Below, in pieces: positions 16,733-24,645 of a DNA stretch of 64,000 bases. The notes below the pieces were generated by a model. That model was not told where the DNA came from. It was given only the letters and a program-made list of their open reading frames with translations, and searched no databases. The position numbers and the translations under genes are program-made. Positions within the stretch are counted from its first letter, which is position 1, and each line of letters starts with the position of its first letter. Source of the stretch: Zoogloea sp041914405 (GTDB taxonomy: Bacteria; Pseudomonadota; Gammaproteobacteria; Burkholderiales; Rhodocyclaceae); NCBI RefSeq assembly GCF_041914405.1, contig NZ_JAYSDK010000016.1, positions 1 through 64,000 of the forward strand, in the 5' to 3' direction.

Positions 16733-18208
16733 TTAAAGCGGGTAGGGGTCGATCTCGTACTGGAACAGTTCGATGGCAGATGTCTGCATGTCGAGGCTGA
16801 GCAGGCGGCCTTGCGCCACATAAAGCCGGTTGGTGTCTGACACCAGCATGAAGCGCCGCGCCGAATAGGTACCGGCTGGAGCCAGAATGGCTTGCTGGCG
16901 CCCGAGGGCGGCAATTGGGGGGAGTACCAGCGCTGGGCGCATCGGTCGGGTCTGTCCTCCGCTGCGGAAGCCGACCGTGACCGGCTTGGCAGTATTGGCG
17001 ATGACCTGCAGGCCGAGTTCGACCTGTTCGGGTGTTTCAGTGCGGATCCAGCGTACGACGCACAGGGTCCATGGATCGTCCTCATTGCGCCGCAGCGCCA
17101 GGGCCATGCCTGCGACCAGTTCGGATGCCGTTCCGGTGACCTGCATGATTGCGTAACCGGTTGGGCTTTCGTTGACAACCATCCATTCCGATGTGTGTGC
17201 TTCCTGCCTTGCGGAGCCACTTTCCCGCAGCATCTTCCAGATCGTCTCGAGGCCGCTGCAGACGCGCACTGCATACTGATTGCGACGCCGGGAGTGCTCG
17301 CGGTGTGGCGGCGTAGCCCAGTATTCCCGAACCCGGCGTAGTAGCGTGGCAGCTTCAGCGATTCCCAGCCCTTTCGGGAGTCCGTCTTGAGAGGGTGTTT
17401 CGGCGTCGAGGGCCTCGATCCATCTCGTGGCTTTGCGTGCCAGCTCTTCGGCAGAGAAGTAGAGCAATCCCTCTACCGGCGGAGGGGGGCGACGCTTGTC
17501 GGAAATCGGAGGCGTGTCCTGGTCCGGGTCGATCCAGAACCAGCCAAGGTCGTTGTCGCCAGGCGGGGTGTAGCTGATGGTCGTGTCGCCGGCTATGGAG
17601 TCCAGAAGGTCTGCCAGCCAGCAGGTTTCGGGGCCGGTCAGACCTTCAGGTTGGGCGGAATAGAGCGCCAGCAGGAATTTGTAGGCGGCGTCGGCGTCCC
17701 GGGTATCGCCGTGGCTGTTGGCCTGGCCTGTCAGGAATAGCGTGTGTGCCCGCAGCCAGAAACCATAGGGGGCGCTGTTGCCGGCCAGATGGGCAATGAC
17801 GAATTGCTCACAAAGAACCGCCAGGCCCTTGGCGCTGATGGTCTGGGGGGGCTGGCGCCCAGCCTTGCCGGCCCGGAGGTGGGCGTCCTTTACGTTGTCC
17901 TCGTAGGCCGTTGCGAGCTTGCCGAAGGCAGAAACCATGCGGGTGGCCGAGCGGTGCAGGCTGACATTGAGCGGCAGCGCTGTTGCCGCAAGCTTTTGGC
18001 GGAACATCCGGCTGATCTGGATGCCCCGCGCCTGCAGCGGATCCAGGCAGCGCTGGAGCTGTCCCTGGCCAACCTCGGGGCGCGTCAGATCCTCCACGTG
18101 ACGCACGAAGGCGGCCAGTTCTAGCTCGGCGTCGGCGGTGAGCTCGGTGGCGAGCCAGTCGAGGACAGGGGCTGTGCGGTCGGAAAGGGGAGAGTCGGCG
18201 GCGCTCAT
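16733..18208 (-). CDS. Unrecognised 491-residue protein with a possible C-terminal PilZ-like region
   Basis: The N-terminal two thirds are helical and soluble, with no signal or membrane segment; a patch near 65-110 (RMFRQKLAATALPLNVSLHRSATRMVSAFGKLATAYEDNV) looks conserved in style. The last ~190 residues carry an Arg cluster (RRRNQY, residues 307-312), followed by a beta-rich stretch with NESPTGYAI (346-354) and a Trp-Arg strand (VVRWIRTETPEQVELGLQV). An Arg-rich motif followed by (D/N)xSxxG is the outline of a cyclic-di-GMP-binding PilZ domain, so that is my best guess, made from motif shape only. It stands alone between convergent yihY and divergent rpsP. Confidence 0.75.
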   Translation of the reverse strand: MSAADSPLSDRTAPVLDWLATELTADAELELAAFVRHVEDLTRPEVGQGQLQRCLDPLQARGIQISRMFRQKLAATALPLNVSLHRSATRMVSAFGKLATAYEDNVKDAHLRAGKAGRQPPQTISAKGLAVLCEQFVIAHLAGNSAPYGFWLRAHTLFLTGQANSHGDTRDADAAYKFLLALYSAQPEGLTGPETCWLADLLDSIAGDTTISYTPPGDNDLGWFWIDPDQDTPPISDKRRPPPPVEGLLYFSAEELARKATRWIEALDAETPSQDGLPKGLGIAEAATLLRRVREYWATPPHREHSRRRNQYAVRVCSGLETIWKMLRESGSARQEAHTSEWMVVNESPTGYAIMQVTGTASELVAGMALALRRNEDDPWTLCVVRWIRTETPEQVELGLQVIANTAKPVTVGFRSGGQTRPMRPALVLPPIAALGRQQAILAPAGTYSARRFMLVSDTNRLYVAQGRLLSLDMQTSAIELFQYEIDPYPL

Positions 18209-18352
18209 TGCCTGCTATGTATTTTAGCCAAGCGCATATTGTAAATAACTTCCCTGCAAACAGGTGTTGATATGACTGGATAACAGTGCGTGGTGAGGCC
18301 GGGTCGGTCGCGTGGTATGGCCGACATTGAAGCTGTCCGACTATCTGCTTCC

Positions 18353-18381
18353 TTGCGGATTTTCCGGCTGTGATTTAATAT
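18353..18381 (+). promoter_or_regulatory. Likely sigma-70 promoter of the rpsP-rimM-trmD-rplS operon
   Basis: A TTGCGG -35 (18353-18358) and a TAATAT -10 (18376-18381) are exactly 17 bp apart, 37 bp ahead of the rpsP ATG. Both the spacing and the -10 are good for a ribosomal protein operon. Confidence 0.65.
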
Positions 18382-18417
18382 CCTTCGTTTTTCCATTCCA
18401 TCGGATCAAGAACAGTC

Positions 18418-18669
18418 ATGGTTGTCATTCGTCTCGCCCGCAGCGGCTCCAAGAAGCGCCCCTTTTACAACATCGTTGCCGCCGATTCCCGCAATCGTCG
18501 CGATGGCCGTTTCATTGAGCGTATCGGCTACTACAACCCGGTTGCTTCCGGCAACGCCACCAGTCTCGTCGTGAACGCCGAGCGCCTGGCTCACTGGCAA
18601 GGTACCGGCGCTCAGCTGTCCGAGACCGTCGCACGTCTGGTCAAGCAGGCTGCCAAGGCTGCTGCCTGA
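18418..18669 (+). CDS. rpsP: 30S ribosomal protein S16
   Basis: S16 is a small-subunit assembly protein. The 83-residue sequence MVVIRLARSGSKKRPFYNIVAADSRNRRDGRFIERIGYYNP is unmistakable. It is first in the conserved rpsP-rimM-trmD-rplS operon and has a good promoter just upstream. The coding end (AAKAAA) is followed within two bases by the likely rimM start, so the two are probably translated in a coupled way. Confidence 0.98.
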   Translation: MVVIRLARSGSKKRPFYNIVAADSRNRRDGRFIERIGYYNPVASGNATSLVVNAERLAHWQGTGAQLSETVARLVKQAAKAAA

Positions 18670-18670
18670 G

Positions 18671-19216
18671 TTGGCTGAGCAGTCTCCCGGTCTTCCGCCT
18701 GCCGTGCAGATGATCGTTCTGGGGCGTGTCGTCGCCCCATATGGCGTTGGAGGCTGGGTAAAGGTTCATCCTTTCGGGGATGATCCTTTGTCGTGGAAAA
18801 AAATGCCTCAGTGGTGGCTCGGTGCCGATTCCGAAGGCAGCGACTGGAAGCCGTACACGCTGAAGGGCTGCAAGGCTCACGGCAAGGCGGATGCTCTAGT
18901 CGCGGCTTTCGAAGAGGTGCCTGATCGCAATGCGGCTGAAGCCATTGATGGCCTCTACATCGCCGTGCCGCGCGATGCGCTGCCGAAACCTGCCGAAGAT
19001 GAATATTACTGGGCCGATCTGATCGGTCTGGAGGTAGTCAATGCTTCAGGTGTGTGTCTCGGTGTGGTGAAGGGGCTGCTGTCCACGGGCGCACATGATG
19101 TGCTCGAGGTGCAGGATGGCGAGATCGAGCGTTTGATTCCCTTTGTTGCACGCTATGTGACGGAGGTGGATGCAGTCGCTCGGCGAATCGTAGTTGAATG
19201 GGAGGCAGACTGGTGA
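18671..19216 (+). CDS. rimM: Ribosome maturation factor RimM
   Basis: RimM helps mature the head of the 30S subunit and binds S19. The likely start is a TTG at 18671, immediately after the rpsP stop, giving 181 residues; an ATG at 18710 (MIVLGRVVAPYGVGGWVKVHPFGDD) is the alternative and would drop 13 residues ahead of the core, but it lacks a clear ribosome site. The N-terminal RimM barrel carries GRVVAPYGVGGWVKV, and the C-terminal PRC-like barrel shows YYWADLIGLEVVNASG and LEVQDGEIERLIPFV. The stop overlaps the GTG of trmD. Confidence 0.94.
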   Translation: MAEQSPGLPPAVQMIVLGRVVAPYGVGGWVKVHPFGDDPLSWKKMPQWWLGADSEGSDWKPYTLKGCKAHGKADALVAAFEEVPDRNAAEAIDGLYIAVPRDALPKPAEDEYYWADLIGLEVVNASGVCLGVVKGLLSTGAHDVLEVQDGEIERLIPFVARYVTEVDAVARRIVVEWEADW

Positions 19217-19995
19217 CGGCAGTCGGCGGCCGCAAGGCCTATGATGTTGTTAGCCTGTTTCCCGAAATGTTCTCCGCCTTGTCGGAGTTTGGCATCACTG
19301 GGCGAGCGCGTGAGCGCGGCCTGTATGAGCTAAATTGCTGGAACCCCCGCGATTTTGCCGAAGATCGGTATCGCACTGTGGACGACCGTCCTTATGGTGG
19401 TGGTCCGGGCATGGTGATGATGCCGGGGCCGCTGGAAAAATCCATCCGGGCAGCGCGCGAGCGTCAGGCAGGAAGTGTGGGTGTTGCAGGGCGAGTGATC
19501 TATCTGTCGCCCCAAGGGCGTACCCTGGACCATCCGCGGGTTCTCGAGCTGGTGTCCGAGCCGGCACTGGTGTTGCTGTGTGGTCGCTATGAAGGCATCG
19601 ATCAGCGTTTGATCGAGCGTTGCGTGGATGAGGAAATTTCGTTGGGTGACTTTGTCCTCTCCGGAGGTGAGTTGCCGGCTATGGTCCTGCTCGATGCAAT
19701 GATTCGGCAGTTGCCAGGGGCGCTTAACGATGAGGATTCGGCCGTCGAGGATTCGTTTGTCGATGGCCTGCTCGACTGTCCGCATTACACGCGGCCGGTC
19801 GATTATGAAGGAATGCTGGTGCCGGACGTGCTCATGTCCGGCAACCATGCGGAAATCCGCCGATGGCGTCTGCAGCAGTCACTCGGGCGCACCGAGTTGC
19901 GGCGGCCGGACCTGTTGGCGGAACGTCCTCTGAGCAAGGAAGAGATTCGTTTGCTGGAGAAATTCCGGCAGACAGAAGGGAAGCCGGGGAGCTGA
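19213..19995 (+). CDS. trmD: tRNA (guanine-N1-)-methyltransferase TrmD
   Basis: TrmD methylates G37 of tRNAs with G36, preventing frameshifts. The best start is the GTG at 19213: GGAGG lies 8 nt ahead and the codon overlaps the rimM stop by GTGA; the ATG at 19198 inside rimM is the less likely choice. This gives 260 residues beginning MTAVGGRKAYDVVSLFPEMF. The knotted SPOUT fold signatures are DDRPYGGGPGMVMMPGPL, YLSPQGRTLDH and ALVLLCGRYEGIDQRLIER with DEEISLGDFVLSGGE. The C-terminal helical domain includes SGNHAEIRRWRLQQSLGRTELRRPDLL. Confidence 0.96.
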   Translation: MTAVGGRKAYDVVSLFPEMFSALSEFGITGRARERGLYELNCWNPRDFAEDRYRTVDDRPYGGGPGMVMMPGPLEKSIRAARERQAGSVGVAGRVIYLSPQGRTLDHPRVLELVSEPALVLLCGRYEGIDQRLIERCVDEEISLGDFVLSGGELPAMVLLDAMIRQLPGALNDEDSAVEDSFVDGLLDCPHYTRPVDYEGMLVPDVLMSGNHAEIRRWRLQQSLGRTELRRPDLLAERPLSKEEIRLLEKFRQTEGKPGS

Positions 19996-20083
19996 TTTCC
20001 GGTTTCCATAACAAAGCCGTGCACCAGGTGGCGACCTGCTCTGCACGAAAGGCCACTGGCCCATATTTTCTCAGGAGTTACGC

Positions 20084-20479
20084 ATGAACCTCATTCAGCT
20101 GCTTGAGCAGGAAGAAATCACCCGCCTGACCCAGGGCAAGACGATCCCGGAATTCGCTCCTGGCGATACTGTTATCGTTCAGGTCAAGGTTAAGGAAGGT
20201 ACCCGTGAGCGTCTGCAGGCCTATGAAGGTGTAGTGATTGCCAAGCGCAATCGCGGCCTGAACTCCGCCTTCATCGTTCGCAAGATCTCTTCCGGCGAAG
20301 GTGTGGAGCGTACTTTCCAGACCTACTCCCCGCTGGTTGCCAGCATCGAAGTGAAGCGTCGCGGTGATGTACGCCGTGCCAAGCTGTACTACCTGCGTAG
20401 CCGCTCCGGCAAGTCTGCCCGTATCAAGGAAAAGCTGGACTATAAGTCCTTCGCTGCCAAGGCTGCTGCCAAGGCCTGA
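20084..20479 (+). CDS. rplS: 50S ribosomal protein L19
   Basis: L19 sits at the 30S-50S interface. The 131-residue sequence (MNLIQLLEQEEITRLTQGKTIPEFAPGDTVIVQVKVKEGTRERLQAYEGVVIAKRNRGLNSAF) is a standard L19 with a slightly extended Ala/Lys tail. It is preceded by AGGAG and ends the rpsP operon; a strong intrinsic terminator follows 16 bp later. Confidence 0.98.
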   Translation: MNLIQLLEQEEITRLTQGKTIPEFAPGDTVIVQVKVKEGTRERLQAYEGVVIAKRNRGLNSAFIVRKISSGEGVERTFQTYSPLVASIEVKRRGDVRRAKLYYLRSRSGKSARIKEKLDYKSFAAKAAAKA

Positions 20480-20494
20480 TTTTCCGCGGTACAA

Positions 20495-20524
20495 AAAACG
20501 GAACCCTCGGGTTCCGTTTTTTTT
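20495..20524 (+). terminator. Intrinsic terminator of the rpsP-rplS operon
   Basis: A stem pairing AAAACGGAACC with GGTTCCGTTTT around a CTCG tetraloop is followed by eight T residues in total. The A-tract on the 5' side means it may also act on the convergent folE2 transcript. Confidence 0.92.
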
Positions 20525-20562
20525 GCCTATAGCCCGGTGTGGTCGGGCGCTGCTGCGTGTCT

Positions 20563-21372
20563 TTAGGCGAGCTTGTTGCGCTCGATGAGCGCGTAAGCGG
20601 AATGATTGTGAATTGATTCAAAGTTCTCGGACTCGACAACGTAGGCGTCGATACGGCTTTCGCGATTGAGGGCTCCGGCAACATCGCGAACCATGTCTTC
20701 GACAAACTTGGGGTTGTCATACGCGCGCTCGGTAACGAATTTTTCGTCCGGGCGCTTGAGCAGCCCATAGAGTTCGCAGGAGGCCTGCTCCTCGACCAAC
20801 TGGACCAACTCCTCGATCCATAGGTGATTGTTGGTGGTGGCTGTTACGGTGACGTGGGAGCGCTGGTTGTGGGCGCCGTACTCCGAGATCTTCTTCGAGC
20901 AGGGGCATAGGCTGGTTACCGGAACGACAACCTTCATCGTGAATTCGTAGCCGCCACCCTCACGAATTTCACCGATGAACGTGACCTCGTAATCCATCAG
21001 GCTTTGGACGCCGGAAACAGGTGCCGCCTTGTTGATGAAATACGGAAAGGTCATTTCCACGTGACCTGTTTCGGCCTCGAGTTTCCGGACCATTTCCCGC
21101 AGCATTGGTTCGAAGGATTCGACAGAGATCTCGCGCTCGTGGCTATTGAGAATCTCAACGAAACGGGACATGTGTGTCCCCTTGAAATTGTGAGGCAGTC
21201 CAACGTACATATTGAACACCGCAATGGTGTGCTGCACGCCGCCGCTCTTCTTGTCCTGAACCTTGATGGGGTGGCGGATCGCCTTGATGCCCACCTTGTT
21301 GATGGCTAGCTGTCGGGAGTCGGCAGAGTTTTGTACGTCGGGGATTGGGGTTGGGGCTTCGCAGGTGGTCAT
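20563..21372 (-). CDS. folE2: GTP cyclohydrolase I, FolE2 type
   Basis: FolE2 opens GTP to dihydroneopterin triphosphate, the first step of folate synthesis; unlike FolE it tolerates low zinc. Starting at the ATG at 21372 gives 269 residues (MTTCEAPTPIPDVQNSADSRQLAINKVGIKAIRHPI). Family features are SHEREISVESFEPMLREM, YEVTFIGEIREGG and the CPCS motif (Cys156, Cys158) in SLCPCSKKISEYGAHNQRSHV. It lies 84 bp after dxs on the same strand and is the last gene before the convergent rpsP-operon terminator. Nothing in the upstream sequence looks like a zinc-responsive (Zur) site. Confidence 0.95.
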   Translation of the reverse strand: MTTCEAPTPIPDVQNSADSRQLAINKVGIKAIRHPIKVQDKKSGGVQHTIAVFNMYVGLPHNFKGTHMSRFVEILNSHEREISVESFEPMLREMVRKLEAETGHVEMTFPYFINKAAPVSGVQSLMDYEVTFIGEIREGGGYEFTMKVVVPVTSLCPCSKKISEYGAHNQRSHVTVTATTNNHLWIEELVQLVEEQASCELYGLLKRPDEKFVTERAYDNPKFVEDMVRDVAGALNRESRIDAYVVESENFESIHNHSAYALIERNKLA

Positions 21373-21455
21373 GGCTGTTCTCGATGATTCTCGTTGGGAA
21401 ATAGGGATCTGGCGCCCCTCAATGGATTCGATCCTATCATTCCCGACAAAAGCGC

Positions 21456-23345
21456 TCAACTATTCCTCTGGTAGGTGTCTTCAATGCGCTTCAGGATGCC
21501 TGCTGCGTCCAGGCCGACCTCTGCCATCAGCTGTTGCTGGTCGCCGTGGTCGACAAAGCGGTCGGGCAGGCCGAGCTGGAGTACCTGAACAGTTCTACCA
21601 GCTTCCTTGAGGGTCCGGACCACCTCTGACCCGGCGCCGCCGATGATGGCGTTTTCCTCGAGGGTAACCAGGATCTCGTGGTTGTCTGCCAGCTCAAGGA
21701 TGAGATCCTTGTCGATGGGCTTCACGAAGCGCATGTTGGCAACGGTGGCATCCAGCGTGTCGGCGACCTGAAGGGCCGTGCCGAGCAGGCTGCCGAAGGC
21801 GAGGAGGGCGTAACGTGCGCCGCGGCGTCGGATTTCGCCCTTGCCGATCGGCAGGGGGTGCATGAGTTGTTCAGGCTGGGTGCCCAGGCCGCTGCCGCGC
21901 GGGTAGCGCACGGCGGTCGGGCCGTCATGCTGATAGGCGGTGTAAAGCATCTGGCGGCATTCGTTTTCGTCAGCCGGGCAGAAAATCGTCAGGTTGGGCA
22001 CGCAGGCCAGGTAGGAAAGGTCGAAGGCGCCGTGGTGGGTGGCGCCGTCCGCCCCGACCAGGCCGGCGCGGTCGATGGCCATCATCACCGGCAGGTTCTG
22101 CAGGGCGATGTCGTGAATCAGTTGATCGTAGGCTCGCTGCAGGAAGGTGGAGTAGATCGCTACCACCGGCTTGAAGCCTTCGCAGGCCAGGCCGGCGCCA
22201 AAAGTCAGTGCGTGCTGCTCTGCGATGCCAACATCGTAGTATCGGTCGGGGTATTCATGGGCGAAGCGCACCATGCCTGATCCCTCGCGCATGGCGGGCG
22301 TGATTGCCACCAGGCGCTTGTCGATCGCCGCCATGTCGCACAGCCAGTCGCCGAAGACCTGGGTGTAGGTAAGCTTGCCGCCGCCCTTGCCGGTCGTGAT
22401 GCCGGCTGCGTGGTCGAACTTGGATACGCCGTGATAGAGGATCGGGTCGGCTTCGGCCAGCTTGTAACCTTGCCCCTTGCGGGTAATTACGTGGAGGAAC
22501 TGCGGGCCCTTGAGCGTGCGCAGATTCTGCAGGGTTGGCAGCAGGGCTTCGAGATCGTGGCCGTCGATCGGGCCGATGTAGTTGAAGCCGAACTCCTCGA
22601 ACATCGTGCCGGGCATCATCATGCCTTTCACGTGTTCCTCGGTGCGCTTGGCCAGTTCGAATACCGGTGGCGGGAGGTTTTCGAGGAAGCGCTTGCCGAT
22701 GGTCCTGGCGCCGTTGTAAAGCCGGCCAGAAAGCAGGCGGGAGAGGTGCTTGTTGAGCGCGCCGACGGGGGGCGAGATTGACATCTCGTTGTCGTTGAGG
22801 ATGACCAGCAGGTTTGTGTCGCTGATATCGCCGGCGTTGTTCAGGGCCTCGAACGCCATGCCCGCCGACATCGCACCGTCGCCGATAACGGCAATTGCGC
22901 GCCGATCCTCGCCACGCAGGCGCGCTGCTTCAGCCATGCCAAGGGCGGCCGAGATCGATGTGGACGAGTGTGCCGTGCCGAAGGTGTCGTAGGGGCTTTC
23001 ACAGCGCCGCGGAAAGCCTGATATGCCATGGTACTGGCGCAGGCCGGCCATGGCCTCGCGGCGTCCGGTCAGTATCTTGTGGGCGTAGGTCTGATGGCCG
23101 ACGTCCCAGACGATGCGGTCATCGGGGGTGTTGAAGACGTAGTGCAGCGCAATGGTCAGCTCTACGGTCCCGAGGTTGGACGACAGGTGGCCGCCGGTGC
23201 GGGAAACCGAGTCGATCAGGAAGTTGCGCAGCTCGTCGGCCAGCTTGGGGAGTTCGCCGGGGTCGAGCAGGCGCAGGTCCGCGGGGGATGTGATGCTGTC
23301 CAGCAGGCTGGCGCGAGATTTGGCGGGCTGCGTTGCAAAGGGCAT
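21456..23345 (-). CDS. dxs: 1-deoxy-D-xylulose-5-phosphate synthase
   Basis: Dxs condenses pyruvate and glyceraldehyde 3-phosphate, entering the MEP isoprenoid pathway; the enzyme is ThDP dependent. The ATG at 23345 gives MPFATQPAKSRASLLDSI and 629 residues, normal for Dxs; a frame open to 23702 is overlap with ispA. Signatures are GHQTYAHKILTGR, GDGAMSAGMAFEALNNAGDISDTNLLVILNDNEMSIS (ThDP/Mg site), YDVGIAEQHALTFGAGLACEG and DRAGLVGADGATHHGAFDLSYL. It follows ispA and xseB, so this operon couples two isoprenoid steps; ispH lies in another operon nearby. Confidence 0.97.
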   Translation of the reverse strand: MPFATQPAKSRASLLDSITSPADLRLLDPGELPKLADELRNFLIDSVSRTGGHLSSNLGTVELTIALHYVFNTPDDRIVWDVGHQTYAHKILTGRREAMAGLRQYHGISGFPRRCESPYDTFGTAHSSTSISAALGMAEAARLRGEDRRAIAVIGDGAMSAGMAFEALNNAGDISDTNLLVILNDNEMSISPPVGALNKHLSRLLSGRLYNGARTIGKRFLENLPPPVFELAKRTEEHVKGMMMPGTMFEEFGFNYIGPIDGHDLEALLPTLQNLRTLKGPQFLHVITRKGQGYKLAEADPILYHGVSKFDHAAGITTGKGGGKLTYTQVFGDWLCDMAAIDKRLVAITPAMREGSGMVRFAHEYPDRYYDVGIAEQHALTFGAGLACEGFKPVVAIYSTFLQRAYDQLIHDIALQNLPVMMAIDRAGLVGADGATHHGAFDLSYLACVPNLTIFCPADENECRQMLYTAYQHDGPTAVRYPRGSGLGTQPEQLMHPLPIGKGEIRRRGARYALLAFGSLLGTALQVADTLDATVANMRFVKPIDKDLILELADNHEILVTLEENAIIGGAGSEVVRTLKEAGRTVQVLQLGLPDRFVDHGDQQQLMAEVGLDAAGILKRIEDTYQRNS

Positions 23346-23395
23346 TCCGGGATACCGGGTCGTTAATGGGTATTCTTTGTGTCGATCCGCCGGCT

Positions 23396-24292
23396 TTAGA
23401 ACTGGCGCCGAACGATGAAGCGCGTCAGTTCGGACAGGCGCTGGGCCTTGTCGCCAAAGGGGGCGAGGCTGGCGAGAGCATCCTGGCACATCTCTTCGGC
23501 CAATTCCCGTGCTCGGCTCACGCCGAGCAGGCTGACGTAGGTGGGCTTGTCGTTGGCGGCGTCCTTGCCGGCTGTCTTTCCGAGGGTTGCGGTGTCCGCT
23601 TCCGCATCGAGAATGTCGTCCACAACCTGGAAGAGAAGACCAACGACCTTGCCGACATGATCGAGGCTGGCCATGGCTTCGTCGTCCAGTGGCTGGCCGC
23701 ACTGTGCGCCAAGTGCGATCGATGCCCGGATCAGGGCGCCGGTCTTGTGGATGTGCATGAACTCAAGTTCCGACAGGCTCAGTTCAAGGCCGACGGATGC
23801 CAGGTCAATGGCTTGCCCTCCAGCCATGCCACGGGAGCCTGATGCAATCGCAAGCTGGCGGATCATGGCGATGTGGCGCACTGGGTCGTCGCAGAGGCTG
23901 GCGTCGGCGACATGCTGAAAAGCGAGGGTCTGCAACGCATCTCCGACCAGCAGGGCGGTGGCTTCGTCATACTCCACGTGCACCGTCGGCTTGCCGCGCC
24001 GCAGGGCATCGTCATCCATGCAGGGCATGTCGTCATGCACAAGGGAGTATGCGTGGATCAGTTCAAGCGCGCAGGCAACCCGGTCAAGGCGAGCGTTGTC
24101 GGCCTGCACCAATTGTCCTGCGGCGTGTACCAGCAGTGGTCGGACGCGCTTGCCGCCGCCCAGCACCGCATAGCGCATGGCCTGATGAAGGCGCTCTGGG
24201 GCAATGTCTGTAGCCGGCAGGGCGTGATCAAGGGCGGTTTCGGTGCGTTGCTGGATGTCACCCATCCATTGGCTGAAACTGCGGTGGCTCAT
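23396..24292 (-). CDS. ispA: Farnesyl/geranyl diphosphate synthase
   Basis: IspA joins isopentenyl diphosphate to allylic diphosphates to make C15 farnesyl diphosphate for quinones, undecaprenyl carrier and possibly hopanoids. The 298 residues contain GGGKRVRPLLV, the first Asp-rich motif DDMPCMDDD (residues 87-95, with the two-residue insertion typical of bacterial FPP synthases), the second VVDDILD, and the flanking Lys/Gln positions. Its ATG overlaps the xseB stop (ATGA). The neighbour order xseB-ispA-dxs is widespread in proteobacteria. Confidence 0.95.
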   Translation of the reverse strand: MSHRSFSQWMGDIQQRTETALDHALPATDIAPERLHQAMRYAVLGGGKRVRPLLVHAAGQLVQADNARLDRVACALELIHAYSLVHDDMPCMDDDALRRGKPTVHVEYDEATALLVGDALQTLAFQHVADASLCDDPVRHIAMIRQLAIASGSRGMAGGQAIDLASVGLELSLSELEFMHIHKTGALIRASIALGAQCGQPLDDEAMASLDHVGKVVGLLFQVVDDILDAEADTATLGKTAGKDAANDKPTYVSLLGVSRARELAEEMCQDALASLAPFGDKAQRLSELTRFIVRRQF

Positions 24293-24519
24293 GGCTGGAG
24301 GGTGTCCGGGTTGGCGGCGCCTTCGACGACGCGAATGCTTTGCTCCGCCTTGTTCAGTATGTCCTGGCTGTGGCGGAGAAGGACTGTGCCGCGTTCGTAG
24401 GCGGCGAGGGACTGCTCGAGAGACAGCGCCCCGTTCTCCATTTCCTGGACGATGGATTCGAGTTCGGAAATGGCAGACTCGAAACTGGAAGGCGTTTTGG
24501 CGGAGGCAGATTTGACCAT
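24289..24519 (-). CDS. xseB: Exodeoxyribonuclease VII small subunit
   Basis: The 76-residue protein (MVKSASAKTPSSFESAISELESIVQEMENGALSLEQSLAAYERGTVLLRHSQDILNKAEQSIRVVE) is a typical XseB helical hairpin. It binds XseA to form exonuclease VII, which degrades single-stranded DNA. The ATG at 24519 is chosen over one at 24579, which would add residues absent from the family. It is first of the xseB-ispA-dxs-folE2 run. A candidate promoter for it reads TTGACC-N18-TATTTT on the minus strand (about 24579-24550). Confidence 0.93.
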   Translation of the reverse strand: MVKSASAKTPSSFESAISELESIVQEMENGALSLEQSLAAYERGTVLLRHSQDILNKAEQSIRVVEGAANPDTLQP

Positions 24520-24592
24520 GGGTGGCCGGTTAGACTGGAGTAAACCGTAAAAATAGCCTATGCCAAGGCTACAGGTCAAACGGGTAATACTA

Positions 24593-24598
24593 TATAAT
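24593..24598 (+). promoter_or_regulatory. Consensus -10 element ahead of the Rieske oxygenase gene
   Basis: A perfect TATAAT lies 48 bp ahead of the Rieske ATG. No good -35 is seen at 16-18 bp, so an activator or an extended -10 may be involved. Confidence 0.45.
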
Positions 24599-24645
24599 AG
24601 CGAGCTTTACGTTTCGGGCTTTCGCTTTGAATCAGGGGGTTCGGG

